Below the pieces are notes generated by a model. It had not been told where the DNA came from and ran no database searches. It saw nothing but the letters and a program-made list of their open reading frames with translations. Positions 53,189-62,467 of a DNA stretch of 64,000 nt are shown here, piece after piece. The stretch comes from Tsukamurella sp. 1534. Its GTDB lineage: Bacteria; Actinomycetota; Actinomycetes; Mycobacteriales; Mycobacteriaceae. Within the stretch, counting starts at the first letter, position 1, and the number at the start of each line of letters is the position of its first letter. Both the position numbers and the translations under genes were made by a program. The stretch is taken from NCBI RefSeq assembly GCF_000312385.1, contig NZ_HE997626.1:483206-547205 (forward strand), given 5' to 3'.

Positions 53189-55381
53189 GTGAGCAGTAAT
53201 GCGGGATCGGTCACCCCGGCGGCCCTCCTCACGGAGTGGTTGCGCGGCCGGGACGACGCGCGGATCGCGGCGCTCCTGGACGCGCGGCGCGACGTCGCCG
53301 CGCCGGTGCCCGCGGGTTTCGGGGTCCTGGCGACCCGCCTGCTGAGCCCGTCTTCACTGGGCCGCGTCGCCGAGCAATTGAACCTGCTGGACCTGGCCGT
53401 CCTCGAGGTCGTTCTGGGCTCGGGCGGCGCGACCCCGGACGCCGTCGCCCGGGCGTTGCGCGGCCGGGCGCTGAAGAAGCAGGTGGTGGCGTCCGTCGAG
53501 AAGCTGCGCACGCGGGCCCTGGTGTGGGGCGAGGAGGATCTGCGCACGTCGCCCGCGGTCCGCGACGCGATGCCGTGGCGCACGCCGCAGCTCACGTCGC
53601 CGCGGGACGTCCTGGAGATCGACGGTGCGCTCGCGGGCGCCGGGGAGGACGAGCGGGCGCTGCTGGACCGCCTGGCCGAGGGGTCGCCGCTGGGCCGCAC
53701 GGCCGCGGCCGGGCCGGGCACGTCGGCGGAGCACCCGGTGCAGCGGCTGCTGGCGGCGGGGCTGCTGGCGCGGGTCGACCACCAGACGGTGGAGATGCCG
53801 TGGGAGGTGCGCGCCCGGCTGCGCGGGGAGCCGCCGATCGGCGCGTCCCTCAAGCCTCCCGCGCTCGACGGTCCGCCCGTGCCCGGCGCGGACGGTGCCG
53901 GGGCGGTGGCGGCGCTGGAGTTGCTGCGGCACGCCGACGACGTGCTGTCGGTGCTCGGCCGGGTGCCGGCGGCGAGGGTGAAGGCAGGTGGCATCGGCAT
54001 CCGCGAGCTGCGGCGGGTGGCGAAGGCGGCGGAGCTCGACGAGGACCGCGCGGCGCTGGTGATCGAGCTGCTGGCCGCGGCGGGCCTGGTCGGCGAGGGC
54101 GAGTTGGAGGACAGCGACGATTCGGTGTTCGCGCCCACGGTGTCGGTGGACGAGTGGCAGCGGCAGCAGCCCGCCGACCGGTGGGCGCTGCTGGCCCGCA
54201 CGTGGCTGGAGCTGCGCAGGCAGCCGGCGCTGATCGGGTCCCGCGGCGAGGAGGGCATCGTGGGACCGCTGCACCGGGCGGCGCGGAGCACCGTCGCCCC
54301 GCAGGACCGGCGGGCGGTACTGGCGGCCCTCGCGGCGGCCCCGGCGGGTGCGGCGCCGGACCCGGCGAGCCTGCACGCCGCGATCCGGTTCGCGCATCCG
54401 GCCTGGTACCGGCGCCTGACGCTGGACGCGATCGCCGGCATCGTCGCGCAGGCGCAGGTGGTGGGCCTGGTGGCGGGAGGGGCGCTGACGTCCGCGGGCC
54501 GCGCGGCGGCCGCGGGCGGCGAGACGGCCGCGGCGATGGCCGCCGCGCTCCCGGCCCCGGTCGAGGAGTTCCTGTTGCAGGCGGATCTGACGCTCACCAT
54601 CCCGGGGCCGACGACGCACGATTTCGCCGCCGCGGTGGAGCTGGTGGCCGACCTGGAGTCCGCGGGCGGCGCGGCCGTGTACCGGGTGACGGACGCGTCG
54701 GTGCGGCGCGCGTTGGACGCCGGGCGCACATCGGCGGAGGTTCACGCGTTCTTCGCGGCGCACGCGGTGACGCCCGTACCGCAGGGCCTGACGTACCTGG
54801 TGGACGATGTGGCGCGGCGGCACGGGGCGCTGCGCGCGGGGGTGGCGTCGTCCTTCCTGCGCTCGGACGATCCGTCGCTCATCGCGGCGGTGCTGGCCTC
54901 CCCCGCGGCGGATCTGCTTGCGCTGCGGGCGATCGCGCCCACGGTGGCGATCTGCCAGGCGCCGCTGGCGGAACTGGTCGCGGGCCTGTCCGCGGCGGGT
55001 TTCGCTGCGGCGGCGGAGGATTCGCGCGGCGTGGTGGTGGACCTGCGGCCGTCGTCGATACGGCTGCCGGTGCCGCGGCCGCGGCCACCGGCGGCGCAGC
55101 CCACGCCGGAGCAGCTCGCGGACGCCGTGGTGCAGATCCGGAGGCAGGACTCCCCGTCCGACGGTGCGCGCACGTCGGGTCCGGAGCTGATGACGCTCCT
55201 GCAGAGCGCCGCCGGCGACGGGCGGACGGTGCGGCTGGGCTATGTGGACGCGAACGGGGTGTACACGCGGCACGTGGTGGTGCCGGAGTCGGTGCGCCAC
55301 GGCCAGCTCACCGCGGTCGACGGTGACGCGCCCCGCCGGTTCGCGCTGCACCGGGTGACGAACGCCGAATTCGCCGACTAG
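53189..55381 (+). CDS. Helicase-associated protein (Rv0862c-like), winged-helix and Helicase_C_3-type regions
   Basis: 730 aa. Early winged-helix-like repeats (LGRVAEQLNLLDLAVLEVVLGSG) are followed by a C-terminal region resembling the Helicase_C_3 family, with QADLTLTIPGPTTHDF and a WYL-like end (VRLGYVDANGVYTRHVVVPESV). No Walker A is visible, so it is not itself an ATPase. In mycobacteria it adjoins the XPB helicase gene; here they are 3.6 kb apart. GTG 53189 follows TACTCT (53177-53182) by six bases. Likely a DNA repair accessory factor. Confidence 0.8.
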   Translation: MSSNAGSVTPAALLTEWLRGRDDARIAALLDARRDVAAPVPAGFGVLATRLLSPSSLGRVAEQLNLLDLAVLEVVLGSGGATPDAVARALRGRALKKQVVASVEKLRTRALVWGEEDLRTSPAVRDAMPWRTPQLTSPRDVLEIDGALAGAGEDERALLDRLAEGSPLGRTAAAGPGTSAEHPVQRLLAAGLLARVDHQTVEMPWEVRARLRGEPPIGASLKPPALDGPPVPGADGAGAVAALELLRHADDVLSVLGRVPAARVKAGGIGIRELRRVAKAAELDEDRAALVIELLAAAGLVGEGELEDSDDSVFAPTVSVDEWQRQQPADRWALLARTWLELRRQPALIGSRGEEGIVGPLHRAARSTVAPQDRRAVLAALAAAPAGAAPDPASLHAAIRFAHPAWYRRLTLDAIAGIVAQAQVVGLVAGGALTSAGRAAAAGGETAAAMAAALPAPVEEFLLQADLTLTIPGPTTHDFAAAVELVADLESAGGAAVYRVTDASVRRALDAGRTSAEVHAFFAAHAVTPVPQGLTYLVDDVARRHGALRAGVASSFLRSDDPSLIAAVLASPAADLLALRAIAPTVAICQAPLAELVAGLSAAGFAAAAEDSRGVVVDLRPSSIRLPVPRPRPPAAQPTPEQLADAVVQIRRQDSPSDGARTSGPELMTLLQSAAGDGRTVRLGYVDANGVYTRHVVVPESVRHGQLTAVDGDAPRRFALHRVTNAEFAD

Positions 55382-56620
55382 TCAGACGAGTTCGCCGCGC
55401 TTGCGGGTGAGGTAGGCGCGCTCGGCGGAGTTGCCGGCGGCGTCGATCGCGGCGGCGTACTCGTCCTTGGCCTCGACGGTCCGCCCCAGCCGGCGCAGCA
55501 GGTACGCCCGGGCGGCATGCCACGGGTGGTAGCCCTGCAGCGGCAGCGGGTCCACGAGGGCCAGCGCCACCTCGGGACCGTCGAGTTCGGCGATCGCGAT
55601 GGCGCGGTTGAGTTTCGGTATCGGCGACGGGTCGATCGCGACGAGCCTGTCGTAGAGGGCGACGACCTGCGCGTAGTCGGTGGTGTCGGCGCTGGGGGCG
55701 TCGGTGTGCACGGCGTTGATCGCGGCCAGGATCTGGTACCGCCCGGGCCGGTTGATCGCGAGGCATTCGCGGACGAGGCGGTGCCCCTCCGCGATGGCGT
55801 CGTGGTCCCAGCCGGCGCGGTCCTGTTCGTCGAGCGGCACCAGCTGTCCGCCGCGGACCCGCGCCTCGCGGCGGGCGTCGGTGAGCAGCATGAGGGCCTG
55901 CAGGCCGGTGATCTCGGGGTCGCCGGGGAGCAGGCCGCGCAGCACGCCGGTGAGGCGGAGCGCCTCGCCGGTGAGTTCGGCGCGGACGGGTTCGCCGTCG
56001 CCGGTGGCGAGGTAGCCCTCGTTGAACACGAGGAACAGGACGGTGAGGACGGCGTCCAGCCGGGCGGGGAGGTCGGCCGCCTCGGGCACCCGGTACGGGA
56101 TGCGGGCGGCGGCGATCTTCTTCTTGGCGCGGGTGATCCGCTGCCCCATGGTGGTCTCGGGCACGAGGAAGGCCTGGGCGATCTCGGCCACGGTGAGGCC
56201 GCCGAGGAGCCGGAGGGTGAGCGCGACGCGGGCTTCGATCGCGAGCGCGGGGTGGCAGCACGTGAAGATCAGCCGCAACCGGTCGTCCTCGACGGGGCCG
56301 GTGGGCTCGTGCTCGGTGTCGTCGTGCATCACCAGTGCCGCCCTGTGCTTGTCGTCGCGCTGCTTCTCGCGGCGGATGCGGTCGATCGCCCGGTTGCCGG
56401 CCGTGGTGGTGAGCCAGGCGCCCGGGTTCGGCGGGATGCCGGAGTCGCCCCACTTCTCCAGTGCGGCGACGATCGCCTCGCCCGCCGCGTCCTCGGCGAG
56501 GCCGATGTCGCCGAAGCGGCGGACGAGCGAGGCGATGAGCCGGCCGTACTCCGCGCGGAAGACCCGTTCGATCTCCGCGCGGGGCACGGGCCCTACGGGT
56601 ACGGCGTTCGGTCCGGTCAC
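55382..56620 (-). CDS. ECF sigma factor, ECF42-like, with C-terminal TPR-like domain
   Basis: 412 aa. Sigma region 2 is in EYGRLIASLVRRFGDIGLAEDAAGEAIVAAL with WLTTTAGNRAIDRIRRE; region 4 is in LLGGLTVAEIAQAFLVPETTMGQRITRAKKKI. A long extension (about 190-412) with helical repeats (PIPKLNRAIAIAELDGPEVAL) marks the ECF42 group. It overlaps a DGPF/YCII gene by GTGA, the standard partner. There is no anti-sigma gene; the extension is thought to control activity. Two matching promoter-like elements precede the operon and the divergent gene. Confidence 0.9.
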   Translation of the reverse strand: MTGPNAVPVGPVPRAEIERVFRAEYGRLIASLVRRFGDIGLAEDAAGEAIVAALEKWGDSGIPPNPGAWLTTTAGNRAIDRIRREKQRDDKHRAALVMHDDTEHEPTGPVEDDRLRLIFTCCHPALAIEARVALTLRLLGGLTVAEIAQAFLVPETTMGQRITRAKKKIAAARIPYRVPEAADLPARLDAVLTVLFLVFNEGYLATGDGEPVRAELTGEALRLTGVLRGLLPGDPEITGLQALMLLTDARREARVRGGQLVPLDEQDRAGWDHDAIAEGHRLVRECLAINRPGRYQILAAINAVHTDAPSADTTDYAQVVALYDRLVAIDPSPIPKLNRAIAIAELDGPEVALALVDPLPLQGYHPWHAARAYLLRRLGRTVEAKDEYAAAIDAAGNSAERAYLTRKRGELV

Positions 56621-56979
56621 GCCACGCCGTCGAAGGCGCGGACCTCGACCGTGCCGCGGCAGGCCTTGGAGGCGTCCGCGGCGAGGCGCAGCGCCACGTC
56701 GAGGTCGGGGGCGTCGATCACCCAGAAGCCGCCGATGAGCTCCTTGGACTCGAGGTAGGGGCCGTCGGTGATCACGGGGGCGTCGCCGCGCCCGTCGACG
56801 ACGGTGGCGGCCATCCCCTCGGTGAGACCGCCGGCGAACACCCAGTAGCCCTCGGCCTTGAGCCGGTCGTTGAAGGCGTCGGTGGCGGCGAAGGCCTCCT
56901 CCATCGCCTCCTTGGTGCCGTAGTCGCCGTACTCGCCGCGCTCGGCGGGCCCGTGTACGGAGAGCAGGTACTCGGTCAT
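56617..56979 (-). CDS. YCII/DGPF-domain protein, ECF42 partner
   Basis: 120 aa dimeric ferredoxin-like fold. DGPYLESKELIGGFWVIDAPD is the DGPF motif. Acts with or as a target of the ECF42 sigma; biochemical role unknown. The promoter element at 57031-57055 reads toward it. Confidence 0.88.
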   Translation of the reverse strand: MTEYLLSVHGPAERGEYGDYGTKEAMEEAFAATDAFNDRLKAEGYWVFAGGLTEGMAATVVDGRGDAPVITDGPYLESKELIGGFWVIDAPDLDVALRLAADASKACRGTVEVRAFDGVA

Positions 56980-57030
56980 GGTGTTTCCTCTCGTCGCGGG
57001 CGGCCCCGGTGGTCGCCCTCACCCTGTCCA

Positions 57031-57055
57031 CGAACGCGGCGGCACGGATACGACA
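57031..57055 (-). promoter_or_regulatory. Candidate ECF42-dependent promoter for the YCII-sigma operon
   Basis: On the minus strand: GGTGTCGT (-35, core TGTCGT at 57055-57050), 13 bases, CGTTCG (57036-57031), continuing TGGACAGGGTGAG. It is mirrored by the plus-strand copy at 57109-57133. ECF42 promoters, as I recall, have TGTCGA and CGA/TC-type elements. Confidence 0.6.
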
Positions 57056-57108
57056 CCCGTCGCGGATGTTCCTCGCGAAATATTCTCCGCGCCTTTCTCG
57101 GAGGGCGG

Positions 57109-57133
57109 TGTCGAAATCGGGGCGGGCCGTTCG
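57109..57133 (+). promoter_or_regulatory. Candidate ECF42-dependent promoter for the DUF6069 gene
   Basis: TGTCGA (57109-57114), 13 bases, CGTTCG (57128-57133), continuing with the same 13 bases as the minus-strand copy. The element starts 82 bp before ATG 57191. Confidence 0.6.
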
Positions 57134-57190
57134 TGGACAGGGTGAGAACGGTTCCGCCCGGCACCGTCGAACCCGGAAGAGGAGCACGCC

Positions 57191-57616
57191 ATGTCCACCA
57201 CCGCCACCGCCACCCCGACCACCGTCGCCGCCGTCCGCCTGCCCGTGTGGAGGCACGGACTGGGCGCCGCGGTCGGGGCGTCCGTCGTCACCACCGCGAT
57301 CGCCGCGGTCGCCTCCGCCGCGGGTGTCACCTTCGCGGGGCCCGACGGTGCCGCCATCCCCCTGCTCGGGTTCGCGCAGCTCACGATGGTCTTCTCGCTG
57401 ATCGCCGTGGCGATCGCCGCGGTGTTCGCGCGCCGTGCCCGTCGCCCGCGGTCGACGTTCGTCCGCACCTGCGTGGCGCTGCTCGTGCTGTCCTGCGTGC
57501 CCGATGTGACCTTCGGTTTCGACGCCGCGTCGGCCGCGGTCCTGATCCTGACGCACGTGGCCGCGGCCGCGATCGTGGTGCCGGTGCTCGCCCGGCGCCT
57601 GGTCGTCACGCGCTGA
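57191..57616 (+). CDS. DUF6069-like four-helix membrane protein
   Basis: 141 aa, four hydrophobic segments at about 25-50, 60-80, 90-108 and 115-135. The spacing and VTFAGPDGAAIPLLGFAQLTM segment resemble DUF6069 proteins of Actinobacteria. GAGGAG precedes the ATG. Likely controlled by the adjacent ECF42 sigma because its promoter copies the one in front of the sigma operon. Function unknown. Confidence 0.7.
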   Translation: MSTTATATPTTVAAVRLPVWRHGLGAAVGASVVTTAIAAVASAAGVTFAGPDGAAIPLLGFAQLTMVFSLIAVAIAAVFARRARRPRSTFVRTCVALLVLSCVPDVTFGFDAASAAVLILTHVAAAAIVVPVLARRLVVTR

Positions 57617-57631
57617 ACAATTATTTGACTG

Positions 57632-57641
57632 ACTGATCAGT
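57632..57641. promoter_or_regulatory. Operator-like palindrome in the TetR promoter
   Basis: ACTGATCAGT, perfect dyad, eight bases upstream of the -10 TAGCCT (57649-57654), which is itself six bases before ATG 57661. Probably an autoregulatory site of the TetR protein. Confidence 0.5.
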
Positions 57642-57660
57642 TATTGATTAGCCTGTGCGT

Positions 57661-58242
57661 ATGGCCCGCACCGTCGATCCCGCACTCACCGCCCGCCGCC
57701 GCGCCACGATCCTGGACGCGGCGGCGCCGGTGTTCGCCGAGTCGGGGTTCGAGCGGGCGCGCGCCGCGGACATCGCGGCGCGCGCCGGCGTCAGCTCCGG
57801 CACCGTCTTCTACTACTTCACCGATAAGGCGACGCTGTTCCGGGCACTGTTCGCCGCGGACATCGAACGCAACGAGGAGCTGCGCGACCGCGCCCTCGCT
57901 GAGCCCGACCCGGTGTCCGGGATCCGGCTGCTGGTGGACGCGCTCGCGGGCACCTCGACCGATCCCGCCGCGGTCGGCCTCGTCGCGGAGCTGATCCGCC
58001 GGGTCCCCGCAGATCCCGCGCTCGCGGAGACGGTCGCCGCGGCCGACGGGATCGCCCGCGAGGCGCTCGCCGAGCTCATCGGGCGGGCCCAGGCGCAAGG
58101 CGCCGTGGACCCCTCCCTCGACCCCGCGCAGGCGACCGCGTTCCTGATCGCCCTCACCGACGGCGCGCACCTCGCCGATCGCGACGTCCGGCCGGACGTC
58201 CGCCGCGCCGCCCTCGCCTACCTGCGAACGGAGGAATCATGA
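57661..58242 (+). CDS. TetR-family regulator upstream of a YqeB-like gene
   Basis: 193 aa. HTH ARAADIAARAGVSSGTVFYYF (about 35-55), then TDKATLFRAL. ATG 57661 is chosen from the leaderless -10; a GTG two codons upstream lies inside the spacer. Overlaps the next gene by ATGA, so both are made from one message. Confidence 0.85.
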   Translation: MARTVDPALTARRRATILDAAAPVFAESGFERARAADIAARAGVSSGTVFYYFTDKATLFRALFAADIERNEELRDRALAEPDPVSGIRLLVDALAGTSTDPAAVGLVAELIRRVPADPALAETVAAADGIAREALAELIGRAQAQGAVDPSLDPAQATAFLIALTDGAHLADRDVRPDVRRAALAYLRTEES

Positions 58243-58946
58243 GCACCACGGAATCCACCCGCACGGCCCGCACCGTCGGGTTGCCCGCCTGGCTGCAGGC
58301 GCTGGTCGTGGCCGCACTCACCGCCGCCGGCGCGGGCCTCGGCCTGGTCGTGCGAGGCGTGGTCGGCTGGTTGGAGCGCACCGTCGACGGTTCGCCGGGC
58401 CCGCTCCGCATCGCCGCACAGCTCCCGGTGGGCGTCGCGGTCGGCGTGCTCGCGGTGGTGGGGCTGGTGGGCGGGATCGTGCTGGTCGCGGCCTGGCAGG
58501 ACGAGGTCGCGCACGTGACGGTCGACGGGGAGCACGTGGAGCTCAAGGCCGGCGGGCACCGTCGGTGGATCGCCGCCGCCGAGGTCGGCGAGGTGTTCCT
58601 CGGCCGGGGCGGCGAGCTCACCGTGCTGGACCGGCAGGGGCGGCTCCTCGCGGCCGCGGGCACCGACGGCGTGCCGCGCGCCCGCCTGGTGGAGGCGTTC
58701 ACCGCGGCGGGGTATCCGTGGCGCGGGGCGGAGGACCCCCACGAGGCGGAATTCGTCCGGTACGTGGAGGGCCGCGGGGACGTGGGCGACGAGGCCGCGC
58801 GCCTGCTCCGGGAGCGGGCCGTCGCCCGCGCGGAGAAGCGAGGCCCCACCGCCCGCGACCTGCGGCTGCGGCTCGGCGAGGCCGGCGTGGTGGTCCGCGA
58901 CCGCGGCGACGAGCAGGAGTTCCGCCCGGCGCGGCACAATGGATAG
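58239..58946 (+). CDS. YqeB-like membrane protein with PH-type domain
   Basis: 235 aa. Two N-terminal hydrophobic helices (QALVVAALTAAGAGLGLVV and VAVGVLAVVGLVGGIVLVAA) are followed by a pleckstrin-like beta domain (VTVDGEHVELKAGGHRRWIAAAEVGEVFLG) and a charged helical tail. Probable role in membrane sensing; target of the TetR encoded upstream. Ends at the XPB start. Confidence 0.7.
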   Translation: MSTTESTRTARTVGLPAWLQALVVAALTAAGAGLGLVVRGVVGWLERTVDGSPGPLRIAAQLPVGVAVGVLAVVGLVGGIVLVAAWQDEVAHVTVDGEHVELKAGGHRRWIAAAEVGEVFLGRGGELTVLDRQGRLLAAAGTDGVPRARLVEAFTAAGYPWRGAEDPHEAEFVRYVEGRGDVGDEAARLLRERAVARAEKRGPTARDLRLRLGEAGVVVRDRGDEQEFRPARHNG

Positions 58947-60617
58947 ATGACCGACGGACCCCTCATCGTCCAGTCCGACAAGACCCTCCTGTTGGAGGTG
59001 GACCACGAGCTCGCCGACGCCGCGCGGGCCGCGATCGCGCCGTTCGCGGAGCTGGAGCGTGCGCCCGAGCACGTGCACACGTACCGGGTGACGCCGCTGG
59101 CGCTGTGGAACGCGCGCGCCGCGGGGCACGACGCGGAGCAGGTGGTGGACGCCCTCGTCACCTATTCGCGCTATCCGGTGCCGCAGCCCCTGCTGGTGGA
59201 TGTGGTGGACACCATGAGCCGCTACGGGCGGCTGCAGCTGGTGAAGCACCCGGCGCACGGGCTCACCCTGGTGTCGCTGGATCGGGCTGTGCTGGAGGAG
59301 ATCCTGCGGCACAAGAAGATCGCGCCGATGGTGGGCGCCCGGATCGACGACGACACCGTGGTGGTGCACCCGTCGGAGCGCGGGCACCTCAAGCAGCTGC
59401 TGCTCAAAGTGGGCTGGCCGGCCGAGGACCTCGCGGGCTACGTGGACGGCGAATCGCACCCGATCTCCCTGGACACCGACTCGAACCCGTGGGAGCTGCG
59501 CGACTACCAGAAGACCGCCGCGGACTCGTTCTGGCTGGGCGGTTCCGGCGTGGTGGTCCTCCCCTGCGGCGCGGGCAAGACGATGGTGGGCGCGGCGGCG
59601 ATGGCGCGGGCGCAGGCGACCACGCTGATCCTGGTGACGAACACGGTCGCGGGGCGGCAGTGGAAGCGGGAGCTGCTGGCCCGCACGTCGCTCACCGAGG
59701 AGGAGATCGGCGAGTACTCGGGCGAGAAGAAGGAGATCCGCCCGGTCACGATCGCGACATACCAGGTGCTCACGCGGAAGTCGAAGGGCGAGTACAAGAA
59801 TCTCGACCTGTTCGATTCGCGGGACTGGGGCCTGATGATCTACGACGAGGTGCACCTGCTGCCCGCGCCGGTGTTCCGGATGACGGCGGACCTGCAGTCC
59901 CGCAGGCGACTCGGCCTCACCGCCACGCTGGTGCGCGAGGACGGACGCGAGGGCGACGTGTTCTCGCTCATCGGCCCGAAGCGGTACGACGCGCCGTGGA
60001 AGGACATCGAGGCCCAGGGCTGGATCGCCCCCGCGGACTGCGTGGAGGTGCGGGTCACGCTCACCGAGAACCAGCGGATGCAGTACGCCACCGCGGATTC
60101 CGACGAGCGGTACCAGATGTGCTCCACCGCGCCCACCAAGGTGGCGGTGGTGAAGTCGATCCTGGAGCGGCACAAGGGCGCTCCGACTCTGGTGATCGGC
60201 GCCTACCTGGATCAACTGGAGGAGCTGGGGGCCGCGCTGGACGCGCCGGTGATCACCGGCTCGGTGAAGACCAAGGAGAGGGAGGCGCTGTTCGACGCGT
60301 TCCGGTCCGGCGAGATCTCCACGCTGGTGGTGAGCAAGGTGGCGAACTTCTCCATCGACCTGCCGGAGGCGTCTGTGGCCGTGCAGGTCTCGGGGACGTT
60401 CGGGTCGCGCCAGGAGGAGGCGCAGCGCCTCGGCAGGTTGCTGCGGCCCAAACACGACGGTGGCACGGCGCACTTCTACTCCGTCGTCTCGCGGGACACG
60501 CTGGACGCGGACTACGCGGCCCACCGGCAGCGGTTCCTCGCGGAGCAGGGCTACGCGTACCGCATCGTCGACGCCGACGACATCCTCGGCCCCTCGCTCG
60601 ATTCCACGACGGACTGA
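58947..60617 (+). CDS. XPB/Ssl2-family DNA repair helicase
   Basis: 3'-5' superfamily 2 helicase, 556 aa (Rv0861c-like). Walker A GAGKT at 208-212, DEVH box at 300-303, motif III LTATLVREDG, and motif VI in QEEAQRLGRLLRPK. The damage-recognition-like N-terminus precedes PWELRDYQKTAADSF. ATG 58947 touches the YqeB stop and follows CACAAT by six bases. Expected to work in DNA repair, with the 53.2-kb gene product as partner. Confidence 0.92.
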   Translation: MTDGPLIVQSDKTLLLEVDHELADAARAAIAPFAELERAPEHVHTYRVTPLALWNARAAGHDAEQVVDALVTYSRYPVPQPLLVDVVDTMSRYGRLQLVKHPAHGLTLVSLDRAVLEEILRHKKIAPMVGARIDDDTVVVHPSERGHLKQLLLKVGWPAEDLAGYVDGESHPISLDTDSNPWELRDYQKTAADSFWLGGSGVVVLPCGAGKTMVGAAAMARAQATTLILVTNTVAGRQWKRELLARTSLTEEEIGEYSGEKKEIRPVTIATYQVLTRKSKGEYKNLDLFDSRDWGLMIYDEVHLLPAPVFRMTADLQSRRRLGLTATLVREDGREGDVFSLIGPKRYDAPWKDIEAQGWIAPADCVEVRVTLTENQRMQYATADSDERYQMCSTAPTKVAVVKSILERHKGAPTLVIGAYLDQLEELGAALDAPVITGSVKTKEREALFDAFRSGEISTLVVSKVANFSIDLPEASVAVQVSGTFGSRQEEAQRLGRLLRPKHDGGTAHFYSVVSRDTLDADYAAHRQRFLAEQGYAYRIVDADDILGPSLDSTTD

Positions 60618-60716
60618 CGCACCCGCCACCGGGCCGCGCCGAAATCGACAGTAAGCAGCCAACATTCACCACGTGTTGTGCAGCACACCGCCAGCCAGCG
60701 GAGTATCATCGAATGT

Positions 60717-62456
60717 ATGAGTCAGGCAGACGATGCGTTCGAACACGGGAGGGCGGTCCGCCGGCCGCTGCCGCCCGAGTTCGCGGGCGTCGCCGGGCTG
60801 GACGCGGGAGCACTGCTGGCGGATCTGCGGGCAGTGATCTCCGAGGTCAACCGCCTCGAAGCCCGCAAACACGCGGTGTTGTCGCAGCTGTTCGTGGTGC
60901 GTGACGATGCCCGGCGGTGCCGCGTCGAGTCCGATCGGCAGTTCGTCGGGGACTGGGACGAGCTCGTCGCCGAGACCGGTGCGGTACTCCAGGTCGGACG
61001 GGGCGCCGCCTCCGCGGCCGTGCATCGCGGGTTGGATCTGCGGGAGCGGTTGCCCCACGTGTTCGCCGTCTGCGCCACCGGCAAGGTCACCTCCCCGCAG
61101 CTGTGCGCCGTGCTCCGGTTCTCGTCGGCGATCATCGATGAGCGTGTGCTGTGTGAGTTCGACGTCCGCATCGCTGCCTGGCTATCGGGAATGTTGTCCG
61201 ATCCGGACACCGCCGTCACCGCCGCCGCGGTCGAGGAGGCGGCGAAGAAGATCCTCGCCCAGATCGACATCGACGCCGTACCGCAGGTGCCCGAGAAGAA
61301 GCCCCGATTCGGGATCGACATGCACGCCCGCGCGGACGGCACCGTCGACGTGGAAGCGGTGATCCCGAAGGCGGACGGGATCCGCTTCGCGAGTCTGCTC
61401 GCCTCGATGCTGAAGACCACCTGCCGCAAAGACCCCCGCACCCTCGGTGAGCGGCAGGTCGCCGCCCATGCGGCCCTGATCGAGGGCTACGAAACCCTCG
61501 GCTGCCAGTGCTCGAACGATGCCTGCAAGTACAAGGAACGCAAACCCCGCGTTGCCGCGATCGCCCCGGAGGTGAAGGCGCTGGCGCTGATCGTCCTCAA
61601 CGAATCCGACCTCCGCGCATCGGAACCCGCCGGACCCGAGCCCGCCGCCGCTGATGCCGACGAGGCCACTCTCTTCGACGAATCGCCAGCCGAAGACTCC
61701 CCGGGGCCCACCCCGGGCGCGGCGTACGTGATGTGTGACGAGCTCGGGATCTCCGGCCCCGTCACCGCGGACCAGGCCAACGAGCTGATCGCCGAGTGCG
61801 ACACCACCATCCGCGCACTCGGCAAACGCGATCCGGAGACCGGCGACGTCCACGTCGCCGGGGCATCCGGGTACACGCCGACGCAGTATCAGCTGCTCGT
61901 CATGCGCCTGATCTACCCGACGTGCGTGTTCCCTGGGTGCAGTGTGCCGTCCACCCGCTGCCAGGCCGACCACGTCGCCGAATACGACCACAAACACCCC
62001 GAACGAGGCGGACCAACCGCGGTCGCCGGAAAAGACGGCCCCGGAAACCTGGTACCCCTCTGCGGATTCCACCACCGGATCAAGACCGAAACCGGGTGGC
62101 TATCCGACCTGCTCGACGACGGCACCGTCGAATGGCATCACCCCGCCGGCGGCCTCTGGCTCACCCCGCCCGGCGCGGCCCAGGAACTCCTGCCAGGCCT
62201 CGGGCAACTCACCTGGGACACCCCTGCCCGCACCACCGACAATCAACCCGAACCGCGGGATTTCGACACGCACGCCGAACACCGCGCCCAGCAACGCCGC
62301 GACGAACGCACCCGCAATCGCCGCATCCGCCTCGAGAAGGCGAAGAAACGCGCCGAAGAGCGACTGCGGAAAGAACTGGAACGCCAACGCAAGCAGGCCG
62401 AGGAACAGGGCATCGAATTCGTGCCCAACACCGAACCCGAACCCCCGCCCTTCTGA
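60717..62456 (+). CDS. HNH endonuclease, DUF222/13E12 repeat family
   Basis: 579 aa. N-terminal DUF222 domain (about 30-330) with LEARKHAVLSQLF and a Cys-rich insert (LGCQCSNDACKYKE), then the HNH nuclease: CVFPGCSVPSTRCQADHV and NLVPLCGFHHRIKTETGW, with four cysteines for zinc. A charged helical C-terminal tail follows. The family is multicopy in Mycobacteriales genomes and its copies recombine; no phage context here. ATG 60717 follows TATCAT (60704-60709) by seven bases. Confidence 0.9.
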   Translation: MSQADDAFEHGRAVRRPLPPEFAGVAGLDAGALLADLRAVISEVNRLEARKHAVLSQLFVVRDDARRCRVESDRQFVGDWDELVAETGAVLQVGRGAASAAVHRGLDLRERLPHVFAVCATGKVTSPQLCAVLRFSSAIIDERVLCEFDVRIAAWLSGMLSDPDTAVTAAAVEEAAKKILAQIDIDAVPQVPEKKPRFGIDMHARADGTVDVEAVIPKADGIRFASLLASMLKTTCRKDPRTLGERQVAAHAALIEGYETLGCQCSNDACKYKERKPRVAAIAPEVKALALIVLNESDLRASEPAGPEPAAADADEATLFDESPAEDSPGPTPGAAYVMCDELGISGPVTADQANELIAECDTTIRALGKRDPETGDVHVAGASGYTPTQYQLLVMRLIYPTCVFPGCSVPSTRCQADHVAEYDHKHPERGGPTAVAGKDGPGNLVPLCGFHHRIKTETGWLSDLLDDGTVEWHHPAGGLWLTPPGAAQELLPGLGQLTWDTPARTTDNQPEPRDFDTHAEHRAQQRRDERTRNRRIRLEKAKKRAEERLRKELERQRKQAEEQGIEFVPNTEPEPPPF

Positions 62457-62467
62457 CCGGACGTGGC

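Noticed and set aside
60717-62456. HNH nuclease as a sign of a prophage or homing element
   Set aside because: DUF222/13E12 proteins are common chromosomal genes in Mycobacteriales. No phage genes, att repeats or interrupted gene surround it.
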